60,102 nt of DNA, from the NCBI GenBank assembly GCA_002862085.1, contig PKCK01000040.1, positions 1 to 60,102 of the forward strand, given 5' to 3'. Position numbers and translations under genes: made by a program. The notes below the pieces were generated by a model. That model was not told the DNA's origin. It saw only the letters and a program-made list of their open reading frames with translations, and made no database searches. Origin of the DNA: Planctomycetota bacterium (lineage in GTDB: Bacteria > Planctomycetota > UBA1135 > GCA-002686595). Of this stretch, positions 52,415-60,102 are shown one piece after another; position 1 is the stretch's first letter; every line of letters starts with the position of its first letter.

Positions 52415-53206
52415 TCAGGCGCGGCGCATGGTGCCGAAGAGGCGCTCCTGGCGCGGCCCGAGTTCGACGTAGGTCAGGAAGTCGATCGTCCCGAATTCGT
52501 GGTCGATGGCAGGCGGGCCGAGCACTCTCGCGCCGTGGCGGAGGTAGGTCGCGAAGAGCTTGGGGACCTGGATGTTGCGCTCCGGCCAGTCGGTCCTGCG
52601 CGCGGGCCAATCGGTGAGCGAGCAGGCCATCGACGGCAGCGGCGGCGCGTGGAGCGTGGGGTGGACGTGGCCCTGATCGAGGAGGTGTGCGTAGAGCGCG
52701 ACGCCTCGCTCCTGCTCGGTCCCGGTCAACGAGCTGCAGCCGAAGTAGGCCTTCACGCCGGTGTGATGGGAGTACGCCAGCAGCCCGTGCCACAGCAGGA
52801 ACAGGACCGTCCGGTCGCGGTGCGCGCGCGCGACGCAGGCGCGTCCGAGCTCGGCCGACTCCTCGAGGAGGGACTCGGGCAGAGTGCCCAGCTGGAACTC
52901 CCCGGCGGTGTACCAGCCGTGGCCGGCGCGGGCCGACGCGCTCGTCTGCATGCGGTAGGTCCCGACGACGGCCCCGGACTTCTCCTCGGTCACCATCAGG
53001 TGCTGGCATTGACGGTCGAAGGCGTCCGCGTCGAGGCCAGTCTCGTGGGCGCCGGCGAGCCCCTCGCCGAGCTCGACGTTGAACACCGCGTATCGCAGGC
53101 GGCGCACGGCTTCGAGGTCCGCGACATCGCGCGCGAAACGGACCCTGTAGGGGCCGAGTCTCTCGTCGAGCGCCGGAACGAGTTGGGGGGCTGCGAGGGC
53201 GCTCAC
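52415..53206 (-). CDS. OlsB-like GNAT N-acyltransferase (ornithine lipid type)
   Basis: 263 residues if GTG 53206 is used; ATG 53326 would add a Ser/Pro/Arg-rich stretch without similarity. The OlsB pattern is clear: RLRYAVFNVELGEG near the start, DRQCQHLMVTEEKSGAVVGTYRM, then AGEFQLGTLPE, AELGRACVARAHR and LLWHGLLAY. The late part FATYLRHGARVLGPPAIDHE and TIDFLTYVEL also fits. OlsB transfers a 3-hydroxyacyl chain to the amine of ornithine. The OlsA-like acyltransferase at 57531 is the usual partner, so a phosphorus-free aminolipid is plausible. It is the last gene of the minus-strand group. Confidence 0.82.
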   Translation of the reverse strand: MSALAAPQLVPALDERLGPYRVRFARDVADLEAVRRLRYAVFNVELGEGLAGAHETGLDADAFDRQCQHLMVTEEKSGAVVGTYRMQTSASARAGHGWYTAGEFQLGTLPESLLEESAELGRACVARAHRDRTVLFLLWHGLLAYSHHTGVKAYFGCSSLTGTEQERGVALYAHLLDQGHVHPTLHAPPLPSMACSLTDWPARRTDWPERNIQVPKLFATYLRHGARVLGPPAIDHEFGTIDFLTYVELGPRQERLFGTMRRA

Positions 53207-53385
53207 GGAGGAGTCGCCCTGATGGTCCGGGAAGGGATGACTGGACAAGGCTGAGTGTCTCGCTGTCGGGGTCGGTCGGGATTCGGCCGCGCGGCGCGCA
53301 GATCCCGTCCGGGATCCGCTCCGCACACGCTTTGGATACCGAATCCCGAGGGGCCGACGTATGAAGGTCCCGTGGGGATGCGATC

Positions 53386-53409
53386 AGGCTGCGCCTACGC
53401 GAGCAGCCT
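53386..53409 (-). terminator. Terminator candidate after the three-domain fusion gene
   Basis: A perfect 7-bp stem (AGGCTGC and its complement) with a 10-base loop, 6 bases after the fusion-gene stop. No T-run follows, so efficiency is doubtful. Confidence 0.45.
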
Positions 53410-53415
53410 AGTCCT

Positions 53416-56073
53416 TCAGATTCCGGAGCCGCGGGTTCCAGGATTCGAAACCGCGCGATCCGTGGCGGTTCTCGATCCGCTGGCGTCGTGGGAGCGCTGG
53501 GCCTCCCTGTAGGCCCGCCACGCCATCAGGATCCCCGGGAGCGAGGTCGTCGGCGCCCCCGCGGCGGCGTTCGCTGCGCCGATGGCATATGCGACTTCCC
53601 ACTGGCTGAACAGGATCCGGTACGCCGCGAAGATCGAGTGCTTCGGGTCGTAGACGTGCGTCGCCTCGGAGGTGACGCCGTTGAGCTCGATCACCGCGAG
53701 TCCCTCTCCGCGGGCGAGATGCGCCGCGCTCGGCGCGCGGACGTCGAACCGCCCGAAGTGGAAGCCCTCGTAGCGAGCGGCGATCCGCTCCACGGCGGCC
53801 TCCAGCTCCGGGGTGACGAGATGCTCGCCGTCGAGGAAGATCGCGCCTCTGGCGTGGGTGCCCACCTCGACCAGCCGGACGACCTCGCCGGGCGCGGGGA
53901 CGTCGCCCGCGCGGCCTGCGAGCTCCTCGAGATACGTGGCGTGCATGGCGCACGCACGCGGATCGTCCAGGAGGAGCTCCTCGCACGTGCGTCGCCCGTC
54001 GCCGGTGACGGTGGGGAGGACCTTCGTCGTGACGCCGAAGATCCGGCCCTCGGTGCGCCCTGGCTCGCGGACGTAGAACACGCCGAACTCCTCACCCTCG
54101 ACGCACTCCTGGAGGATCGCGTCGTGATCGAGGTCGCGAGCCCGTGCTCGCACCGCAGCCGGATCCTCGAGCATCGCGACACCGGAGCCGCGCTGGCCGG
54201 CGTCTGGCTTCAGGACGACGCGCTGGCCCGGCCGGGACGAGAGGAACGCGGTGGCCGCCTGCTCCCGTCGGTCGGGAGTGTCAGTGGCCCGCAAGAGGAC
54301 GAAGTCCGGGATCTCCTCGTTCCGGGGCCCGAGCCCGCCGAGGATCTCGGCCTTCGATTCGCCCACGAATCCGCCGGCGGGCATCGCGGGGTTGGCCGCC
54401 GTGACCTTGGAGAGGCCCCTGTACTTGATCCCCAGCCAGGCCACGAAGGGGAGGACGGGCACGTAGGTGATCCAGGGCGGCCAGAACTCCCACCTCGTGC
54501 GACGTATCCAGCGGCCCCGAAGCAGGCGACGGCCTCGATGGGTGAACAGCAGCGGGGCCGTGGAATAAGCCTGGAGGAGGGCCACGACGAGGGCGACGAG
54601 CCAGGGAAGCTGAGCGGCCCCAAGTCCCCCGAGGGCATCCGCCATGCGATCACCGGCGATCGCGGCGACGGCGACGAGGACCGGGGTCCAGAGGACGCCC
54701 GCGATCGCGAAGAAGAATGCGAAGGCCACGAACCGCGTCCGCAGAACGCCGGCGACGAAGTAGGTGGGCAGTCGAAGCCCGGGCGTGAACCGCGAGAGGA
54801 AGACCACGGCGATCCCACGCCGCTCGAACCAGCTGCTGGCGCGGTCGACGGCCGTTTCCTTCACGAACCACGAGAGAGGGCGGCGGGTGAGCGCTGGCCG
54901 GCCGAAGGTGCGTCCCGCGAGGTACAGGAGCATGTCGCCCACGAAGATCCCGATGAAACACGCCACGCTCGCCGCGAGCATGCCGAGGCGGCCGTCCGCG
55001 ACGAGGAGGCCCGCGGCGATGCAGGCAAGGTCCTCGCTGACGAACGTGGCGAGCGCGAGGAGAACGCAGATGACCAGCAGCGCGGGGCCTTCGAAGGGCG
55101 GGACCTCGCGCAGATCGAACGGTGCCGCGGCCGCCGCGAGTCGAGCCGGGCCGGCGTCGCGTCTCACCGTCCCGGTTCCGGAGGCCGCGCGGTCGACGAG
55201 GCTCAGGATCTCGTCGGTGATGGGAGCGATCGTCCGCCCGGTCCAGGGCAGGAAGTGGCCGTCGGGGGAGGGGAAGATCACCAGACGTGCCTGGGGGACG
55301 ACACGGGCGTGTTCGCGTGCTGCTGCGACGGGGACCTGGAAGTCGTCCTCGCCGTGCAGGATCAGCGTCGGGCCGGCGAGCGTCTCGAGGATCGGGCGGA
55401 GCCGGCGCTGGTCGGTGTCCTCGAAGTTCCTGGCGTACTCGTACGAGAGGAACGAACCGTCGAGGGCGCCGAAGTGGGGGACCAGCCAGCGCGCGGCGCG
55501 GAACGCCGCGGTCTGGAGGCGGTGAAGGCCGTTGTTCAGGGTGTGGTCGCCGAGGAGTTCCAGCTCGATCACGCCGATCGACGCCATGAGGGTCACGGAG
55601 GCCACCCGCTGGGGCGCAGCCGCGGCCAGCTCCAGCGCGACGCCGCCGCCCATGCTGAAGCCCACGGCGTGGACGCGCTCCACCGCGAGCGCGTCCATCA
55701 GCGCCCGGCAGTACCCGGCGTGAGCCCGCACCGAGTAGTCGTGCACGCGGCGGGACGACGAGCCGAAGCCCGGCAGGTCGACGGCGACGACCCGGTGCCG
55801 TTCCGCGAGGCCCTCGACGAGCCGGTGGAAGTCGCGGGACGATCCTGGGCTCCCGTGAAGGAGGAGCAACGTCTCGGCCGCGTCCTCCGGGCCGTGGACG
55901 GCGTACGCCACGCGCACCGGACGCGCGGGATCGCGAACCTCGCCGTCCGCACCGACCTCCGAGAGCTCGACGGTGCTCATTCCAGGGGCCACCACGTGCT
56001 CGGCCGGAGTCCAGCCCATGGCGAGCCACGACCCGGCCAGCATCGCCGCGTACAGCCAGAGGGTCGCTCTCAT
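53416..56073 (-). CDS. Fusion of alpha/beta-hydrolase, DedA/VTT membrane domain and ATP-grasp ligase
   Basis: 885 residues from ATG 56073, where a signal-like helix begins; the longer frame overlaps the NRDE gene. Domain 1 (about 50-295) is an alpha/beta-hydrolase with HGSPGSS, nucleophile Ser140 in GFSMGGG, an acid in GEDD and His273 in DGHF. Domain 2 (about 325-510) is a DedA/VTT module with EDLACIAAGLL, GDMLLYLAGRTFGR and FLSRFTPGLRLPTYFVAG. Domain 3 (about 560-860) is ATP-grasp, with RVVLKPDAGQRGSGV, LQECVEGEEFGVFYV, HFGRFDVRAP and IELNGVTSEATH. It would hydrolyse, flip or move a lipid, and ligate a carboxylate to an amine. Genes for an OlsB- and an OlsA-like enzyme flank it. Confidence 0.9.
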   Translation of the reverse strand: MRATLWLYAAMLAGSWLAMGWTPAEHVVAPGMSTVELSEVGADGEVRDPARPVRVAYAVHGPEDAAETLLLLHGSPGSSRDFHRLVEGLAERHRVVAVDLPGFGSSSRRVHDYSVRAHAGYCRALMDALAVERVHAVGFSMGGGVALELAAAAPQRVASVTLMASIGVIELELLGDHTLNNGLHRLQTAAFRAARWLVPHFGALDGSFLSYEYARNFEDTDQRRLRPILETLAGPTLILHGEDDFQVPVAAAREHARVVPQARLVIFPSPDGHFLPWTGRTIAPITDEILSLVDRAASGTGTVRRDAGPARLAAAAAPFDLREVPPFEGPALLVICVLLALATFVSEDLACIAAGLLVADGRLGMLAASVACFIGIFVGDMLLYLAGRTFGRPALTRRPLSWFVKETAVDRASSWFERRGIAVVFLSRFTPGLRLPTYFVAGVLRTRFVAFAFFFAIAGVLWTPVLVAVAAIAGDRMADALGGLGAAQLPWLVALVVALLQAYSTAPLLFTHRGRRLLRGRWIRRTRWEFWPPWITYVPVLPFVAWLGIKYRGLSKVTAANPAMPAGGFVGESKAEILGGLGPRNEEIPDFVLLRATDTPDRREQAATAFLSSRPGQRVVLKPDAGQRGSGVAMLEDPAAVRARARDLDHDAILQECVEGEEFGVFYVREPGRTEGRIFGVTTKVLPTVTGDGRRTCEELLLDDPRACAMHATYLEELAGRAGDVPAPGEVVRLVEVGTHARGAIFLDGEHLVTPELEAAVERIAARYEGFHFGRFDVRAPSAAHLARGEGLAVIELNGVTSEATHVYDPKHSIFAAYRILFSQWEVAYAIGAANAAAGAPTTSLPGILMAWRAYREAQRSHDASGSRTATDRAVSNPGTRGSGI

Positions 56074-56116
56074 GAGCGCCGCGCCCCGTTGCCGCGTCGC
56101 GCCGATCGACTCGCCC

Positions 56117-56911
56117 TCAGCGAGCGCTGCGCAGGATGACCGTCGTCGAATCTGCACCTTCACAGGGGGCTGAAGGGACGTAGTGGAAGCGAACTTCGCC
56201 GCGGCGTACTTCGACCTTGCAGTGACTCCGGGTGGCCGCGTCGGACCGGGCCATGCAAGGCGAGAGGGCGGTCGGACCCTCGGGTCCGGTCCAGCGGTGG
56301 TAGGCCTCGAGCGCGGCGAGGGACGGGCGTCCCGCGGCGCGCGGGGCGAGTCCGCCCCTGACCTCGCGATCATAGAGATCGCGCCGGAAGCGCTGGACCT
56401 CGCTCTGGTCGTGGGAGGAGGAGGTGATCGGGAGGGCGAGATCGGCGCGGGGATCGAAGGACACGTCGAGGCCGTCCCAGCGAGCCACGAGGGGTCGTTC
56501 ACCCAGGCCCAGCGCGACGACCACGCTCGGGCGGAACGCCTGGAGCCGCCGCGGTGACATGCGGCGCCAGAGCTCCGCGGCCGTGCGCATGTCGGAGAGG
56601 GAGCGGACGAGTGCCCCGCGGCTGGTCCACGCTGCGCGCTCCGGGCCTCGGCTCTCGACGTAGCCGTTGAGAAGAGCCACGGCGACTCCGTGCTCGTTGG
56701 CCGCGATCCACGTGCCTCCGGCGTCGCTGTCGGTCGGCGCGATGTATCGCACGCCGGAGTCCGTGCGCGCTTCCGCCGGGGCGGTCTCCGGGCCGCGCGC
56801 GCGCAGCTCGTCGCGGTTGAACAGGAGGGTGTAGCCCGCCTCGCTGCCGTCCAGGGCGTCGTCCCTGACGCCTGGGTCGAGCGCCGTTCCGGTGAAGGTC
56901 AGCGTGCACAC
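56117..56911 (-). CDS. NRDE/TANGO2 family protein
   Basis: 264 residues from GTG 56911, which makes residue 2 the cysteine of MCTLTF, the start typical of this family and a possible N-terminal nucleophile. The name motif is FNRDELRAR. GGTWIAANEHGVAVALLNGY and SPCMARSDAATRSHCKVE are further marks. Human TANGO2 and its bacterial relatives bind or traffic heme or lipids; the activity is not settled. It sits 43 bases before the fusion gene on the same strand. Its product is probably cytosolic. Confidence 0.88.
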   Translation of the reverse strand: MCTLTFTGTALDPGVRDDALDGSEAGYTLLFNRDELRARGPETAPAEARTDSGVRYIAPTDSDAGGTWIAANEHGVAVALLNGYVESRGPERAAWTSRGALVRSLSDMRTAAELWRRMSPRRLQAFRPSVVVALGLGERPLVARWDGLDVSFDPRADLALPITSSSHDQSEVQRFRRDLYDREVRGGLAPRAAGRPSLAALEAYHRWTGPEGPTALSPCMARSDAATRSHCKVEVRRGEVRFHYVPSAPCEGADSTTVILRSAR

Positions 56912-56945
56912 GGTCGGGGGACGGGACGGGCCCGCCGCGAGACGT

Positions 56946-57494
56946 TCAGGCGCTGGCGACCTCGGCCTGGCGCTGGGACTCCCAGTGACGAAGCGTCGAG
57001 GGTGCCACCCCGAACTCCGGCCCCGGGTCCCTGCCTTGGCATCGGAGGACGACGGCGATGAGCGCGAAGTGGTGGATGGTGTGGCTGACGAGGGACTGGA
57101 GCTCGCGCGCGACCGTCGTCGGGACCCAGGGGGATCCCTCGCTGCGCACCTCGAGCGGACGATCCAGCTCGGCGGACGAGACGGCACGGAGGCGGTTCAT
57201 GGTCTGCGAGAGCGTCGCGACCGCGTGGTGAGGATCGGTCTCGAGGCGTGGATCTCGCTCCCGGACGTCGTAGTCGATCCGGAGGGTCCTCCCGGGCTCT
57301 CCCGGGTCTTCGAGGACGTCGAGGAATCGCCGGTAGCAATCGAGCACGTGCCGCAGGTGCGGCCCGACACCGGAGAGGGCGAGCGCAGGGGATTTGGCCG
57401 TGAACGCGGGTCCGTCGAGGACCGTGACCAGCTCTTTCCCCTGCCGGAGCACGGTGAGGTTGTCGGCGATCAGTTGGACTACGGACGACGTCAT
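56946..57494 (-). CDS. DinB-like four-helix protein
   Basis: 182 residues from ATG 57494. The DinB/YfiT metal-binding histidines can be placed in GPHLRHVLDCYRRFLD and SHTIHHFALI, with a middle helix YDVRERDPRLE. DinB-like proteins include bacillithiol or mycothiol-dependent transferases and many with unknown role. It is between the acyltransferase and the NRDE gene, 36 and 34 bases away, so an operon is likely. No thiol-cofactor genes are nearby. Confidence 0.85.
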   Translation of the reverse strand: MTSSVVQLIADNLTVLRQGKELVTVLDGPAFTAKSPALALSGVGPHLRHVLDCYRRFLDVLEDPGEPGRTLRIDYDVRERDPRLETDPHHAVATLSQTMNRLRAVSSAELDRPLEVRSEGSPWVPTTVARELQSLVSHTIHHFALIAVVLRCQGRDPGPEFGVAPSTLRHWESQRQAEVASA

Positions 57495-57530
57495 CGATTC
57501 AGCGAAGCGCGGGGGGGATGGCATCGGGGG

Positions 57531-58352
57531 TCACGTCGGGCTCCCCTCGTTTGTTCCAGAGTTCGTCGACGCTGTCTCGGGAGGCCGGGATGGAGTGAAG
57601 ACCTCCGTGACGGCGTCCTGCGCTGCGAGAGCGAGGGCTTTTCGGTCCGGGGGGGCTCCTTCGCCGCCGGCGATCCTCTGCGGCGCGAAGGTTACGGTGG
57701 CTTCGGTGCGCGGCTGTTGCAAGAGGCCGAGGAAATGCGGCACGAAAGGAGCGTCACCCCACCAGCAAACGGCCTGCCACGCGGGCAGGGGGCCGTCCGG
57801 CGCGTGGTAATGGAGCGCAGCGCCGCGGATCTGGACTCCGGTCTCCGCGGGCACCTGGAAGAGAGACGGCTTGAAGCGCTCGATCTCCGCGCCAGCGGTG
57901 CTCGTCGCCTCGGGGAAGACGATGACACCGGTCCCGCGATCGAGGACGGAACGGACGAGAGGCAGGACGCGGTTCAGATCGCGCTTGCGCGATCGATCGA
58001 TGAAGAGGGTCCCGGTCGATCGAGCGAGCAAACCGATCAGAGGCCAGCGGGCGATCTCAGACTTCGCGAGGAAGCGCGCGTCCAGTCGCGAGAGCAGCAG
58101 CGGGATGTCCACGTACGACAGATGGTTCGCCACCATGAAGTACGAACCGCTGGGCGGTTCCCCCTCGAAGCGCGCCCGGACGCCCATCAGCCACAGCGAC
58201 GCCCTGCTCCAGCTCACGACCCAGAGGCGCTGCAGCCCAGGCGCCGCTGGAGGTACGAGCCAGGCCACGGGCTTGGTCAGGAGCAGGCCCACGAAGAGCG
58301 ACAGCGTCACCGCCGCGAGGCCGCTCAGGCGCAGGAGAACGCGGAGGCTCAT
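57531..58352 (-). CDS. PlsC-family acyltransferase, OlsA-like
   Basis: 273 residues from ATG 58352; the preceding 88 open codons are Arg/Ser-rich and rejected. One N-terminal helix (SLFVGLLLTKPVAWLV) anchors it. Motif I is NHLSYVD (HxxxxD), motif II is GTLFIDRSRKRDL and motif III is FPEATSTAGAEIERFKPSLF. The last string differs from the usual EGTRS and is close to the GTTSxGxxVLPFKSSLF variant seen in OlsA and related enzymes. It would acylate a lyso-aminolipid or lysophosphatidate. With the OlsB-like gene in the same group, the OlsA role is the more attractive one. Confidence 0.9.
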   Translation of the reverse strand: MSLRVLLRLSGLAAVTLSLFVGLLLTKPVAWLVPPAAPGLQRLWVVSWSRASLWLMGVRARFEGEPPSGSYFMVANHLSYVDIPLLLSRLDARFLAKSEIARWPLIGLLARSTGTLFIDRSRKRDLNRVLPLVRSVLDRGTGVIVFPEATSTAGAEIERFKPSLFQVPAETGVQIRGAALHYHAPDGPLPAWQAVCWWGDAPFVPHFLGLLQQPRTEATVTFAPQRIAGGEGAPPDRKALALAAQDAVTEVFTPSRPPETASTNSGTNEGSPT

Positions 58353-58484
58353 GCCGGGAGAGCCTGACGATTCCCAGGAGCGAGGTCGAGTCGGGCGGGG
58401 CGAATCGTCGTCGACGGAGGTCTTGCGTCTCTCCTGAAACGCGGGACGCGAGTCGGGCGTCCCCCGGCTCGCTGCGCGCGGATC

Positions 58485-58503
58485 GCGCCTCTCCCGGAGG
58501 CGC
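58485..58503 (-). terminator. Terminator candidate after the DapA-like gene
   Basis: A 7-bp perfect stem (GCGCCTC and its complement) with a 5-base loop (TCCCG), 22 bases after the stop of the DapA-like gene. It separates that gene pair from the acyltransferase group. Confidence 0.5.
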
Positions 58504-58524
58504 TCGTGGGCGAGGCGCGATGAC

Positions 58525-59334
58525 TCAGCTGGCCTCGCTGAGAAGGTCGGCGACGCTCGCGAGGCCGAGCGAGGCCGCGAACTGGATGAGCTCATGCCGC
58601 AGCTCCAGCCTTCCATCGCCCACGCGAGCGTCGCCGGGACGGAGCCAGCCTCCGATCTCGAGCGCGGCCCGGCTCATCTCCTCCCTCTCCATGCCGAGAG
58701 CGCGGCACGCGGGGAGGAGAGACGTCTCGAACCACCTCGCGAGGCGCCGCTCCGCGTCGAGGGCCTGTTCGACGCGGTCTCGACGGAGTCGGTGGAGCGA
58801 GATCGCGAGGGCGGGGTGGAGGATCGGAATCAGTCCGGCGAGGGCGCCGGCTCCGGCGCGGTAGGCCGCGGCGAACTCGAGGCCGTCGTGGAAACCGGTC
58901 CAGTCCTCGGACGAGCGCGCGAGCTCCAGCACTCCTCCGTCCACGTCCTCGCACCAGATCGCAGCGACGGCTCCGGCCCTTCCCAGGCGGTCGAGGCCGT
59001 CGACGCCGAGCGAGTGGGCCGTCGCCTCGGAGAGCACGAGCTGCCCTCCGGTGTGCCTGCACCAGATCGCCCCCTCGCCCAGCCCGGAGGGCTCGACAGC
59101 GAGGGCCAGGTCCCACGGGGCGTGCTCCCCGGGCGTCCCGCGCACGAGCGTGCCCAGGGTCTCGGGGATCCGCGTCCTTTCCAGCGTGGCAGCGTCTCCG
59201 ATGAGGCCCGTCGCGCCGAGACTCGCAGCGGCGCTTGCGGCATCGTCCAGCCGGTCGTGACCCGCCGCGTCCAGCACGAGGTCGAGATCGATCCAGACTC
59301 CGTCGCAGTGGTGCTCTGCGCTCTGCCCCGTCAA
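58525..59334 (-). CDS. DapA-like (dihydrodipicolinate synthase fold) protein without the Schiff-base lysine
   Basis: 269 residues. The last 150 resemble the C-terminal half of DapA/NanA enzymes. LDRLGRAGAVAAIWCEDVDGG matches the region of the active lysine, where Trp127 stands in its place. GLEFAAAYRAGAGALAGLIP and LHRLRRDRVEQALDAERRLA match the following barrel strand and helices. The N-terminal half is short. If the alignment is right the protein cannot form the usual Schiff base and would be a sensor, scaffold or altered enzyme. It overlaps the ankyrin gene by 4 bases, so the two are coupled. The fold call is by eye. Confidence 0.6.
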   Translation of the reverse strand: MTGQSAEHHCDGVWIDLDLVLDAAGHDRLDDAASAAASLGATGLIGDAATLERTRIPETLGTLVRGTPGEHAPWDLALAVEPSGLGEGAIWCRHTGGQLVLSEATAHSLGVDGLDRLGRAGAVAAIWCEDVDGGVLELARSSEDWTGFHDGLEFAAAYRAGAGALAGLIPILHPALAISLHRLRRDRVEQALDAERRLARWFETSLLPACRALGMEREEMSRAALEIGGWLRPGDARVGDGRLELRHELIQFAASLGLASVADLLSEAS

Positions 59335-60038
59335 GGTCCCTCCGAGCGGAACCTCGTCTCACCGGCCACCGCAGCGTCGAGGAGTTCGGCGGCCTCCGTG
59401 AGTCCATCGTTCGCGGCGGCGCTGCCCGGGGTCCACCCGCCCGCCATGGTCGCAGAGGGGTCCGCGCCGCACGTGAGGAGGAGCCGCAGCGCCTCCAGAC
59501 CGCGCCGGCCGGTCTCCATTCTCGCCATACCCGCGACCGCGCTGTGGAGAGGGGTCGGCGCGGACGCGTTCTCGGCGGCCACACCAGGATCGGCCCCGGC
59601 CTCGAGCAGGAAGACGAGCGCGTCCACATGGCCGCCGTAGGCCGCGCGATGAACGGGGAAGAACCCGGCCGGCCCGACCTCGTCCATGGCGAGGGGGTCC
59701 GCGGTCAACGCGTTCCGGACACCGTTCGGCCGGCCGAGGGACGCGGCCTCGTGCACGTCCATGTCGAGGCCGTCGCGCCGCGCCGAGAAGAGGAGATCGG
59801 CGATCTCGGAGAGCCCGCGCTCGTGCGCCTCGAGAGCGAGGCTGCCACCGCGAGCGCTGGTCGCGCGGACGAGGGCGGAGTCCTCGGCGAGCATGGCTCT
59901 GCAGGTCTCCAGATCGCCGGCGCGCACGGCGGCCCTGAGCCGCGACGTCCGGTCCGCTCGCCCGTTGGCGGCAGGCTGCGCGGCGGGCCCGGCGGGCGGG
60001 ATGTCGCGGGCTGCTCGGTCCGGTTCGGCTGTCTCCAT
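59331..60038 (-). CDS. Ankyrin repeat protein
   Basis: 235 residues from ATG 60038 (another ATG is at 60080). About five degenerate ankyrin repeats are seen: LRAAVRAGDLETCRAML, ALEAHERGLSEIADLLFS, HRAAYGGHVDALVFLLEAGA, LHSAVAGM and LRLLLTCGADPSATMAGG. No signal peptide, membrane helix or second domain is present, so it is probably a cytosolic protein-binding module. Overlap with the DapA-like gene suggests that the two products work together. The first 30 residues are Pro/Ala-rich and disordered. Confidence 0.88.
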   Translation of the reverse strand: METAEPDRAARDIPPAGPAAQPAANGRADRTSRLRAAVRAGDLETCRAMLAEDSALVRATSARGGSLALEAHERGLSEIADLLFSARRDGLDMDVHEAASLGRPNGVRNALTADPLAMDEVGPAGFFPVHRAAYGGHVDALVFLLEAGADPGVAAENASAPTPLHSAVAGMARMETGRRGLEALRLLLTCGADPSATMAGGWTPGSAAANDGLTEAAELLDAAVAGETRFRSEGP

Positions 60039-60102
60039 GCGCGCAGGGTAGCTGGCTGGAGCGCTCGCGTGGGCCTCCACGAGTCCCTCACCTCGCCTGG
60101 TC

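Overview
The window is a gene-dense, very GC-rich piece of a free-living Gram-negative chromosome. Outer-membrane and export proteins (TolC-like factor, RND pump, TolB-like propeller, C-terminal-Phe barrel) show the diderm envelope. No tRNA, rRNA, CRISPR array, insertion sequence or phage gene was seen. The mix of a DUF5916 barrel, sulfatase-fold protein, RIFT-barrel-like lipoprotein and scarce Shine-Dalgarno sites suggests a planctomycete or another high-GC environmental lineage such as Myxococcota. This is an inference without a marker-gene tree.

Layout. 1-5.2 kb (minus): rnpA-yidD, a propeller lipoprotein, a FixL/FixJ-like two-component pair, a WalJ-type metallo-hydrolase and a nitroreductase cut by the window edge. 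5.2-9.7 kb (plus): an unrecognised protein, a DUF5916 outer-membrane protein and an ATP-grasp ligase. 9.7-15.7 kb (minus): rlmN, a DHH phosphoesterase, then clpX, clpP and tig separated by terminators. 16-22.1 kb (plus): an overlapping operon of RND adaptor, RND pump, serine/threonine dehydratase and class III sirtuin. 22.2-28.1 kb (minus): PhyH dioxygenase, sulfotransferase, a possible glycosyltransferase remnant, Wzx-like flippase, NUDIX and ettA. 28.4-29.9 kb: ALDH7. 30.3-36.3 kb: a large lipoprotein and a membrane sulfatase-fold protein (minus), then a 39-residue membrane peptide coupled to an SGNH hydrolase (plus). 36.6-40.8 kb: boxB and boxC (aerobic benzoyl-CoA epoxidation and ring cleavage) with divergent boxR and a dyad operator candidate between them; boxA, boxD and a benzoate-CoA ligase are absent. 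40.8-47.8 kb (plus): a seven-gene export operon (Cys-rich secreted protein, TolC-like, HlyD-like, ABC ATPase, two FtsX-type permeases, Cys-containing lipoprotein). 47.8-52.4 kb: divergent ChaN-like lipoprotein and a 1178-residue HExxH peptidase. 52.4-60 kb (minus): OlsB-like acyltransferase, a three-domain fusion (alpha/beta-hydrolase, DedA, ATP-grasp), NRDE/TANGO2, DinB, OlsA-like acyltransferase, a DapA-like protein without its lysine, and an ankyrin protein.

The most interesting points are: (1) the 52-58 kb group, which looks like an aminolipid synthesis or remodelling island around an unusual fusion; (2) the Cys-rich/ABC/TolC export operon; (3) the stripped-down boxBC-boxR island with a visible regulatory region; (4) a recurring arrangement in which a -10-like hexamer lies only 6-9 nt before an ATG with no ribosome binding site (at least seven genes, including clpP, clpX and boxR), suggesting common leaderless mRNAs. 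Start codons often had to be moved inward from the longest open frame, because GC-rich DNA leaves long open extensions that overlap neighbours.
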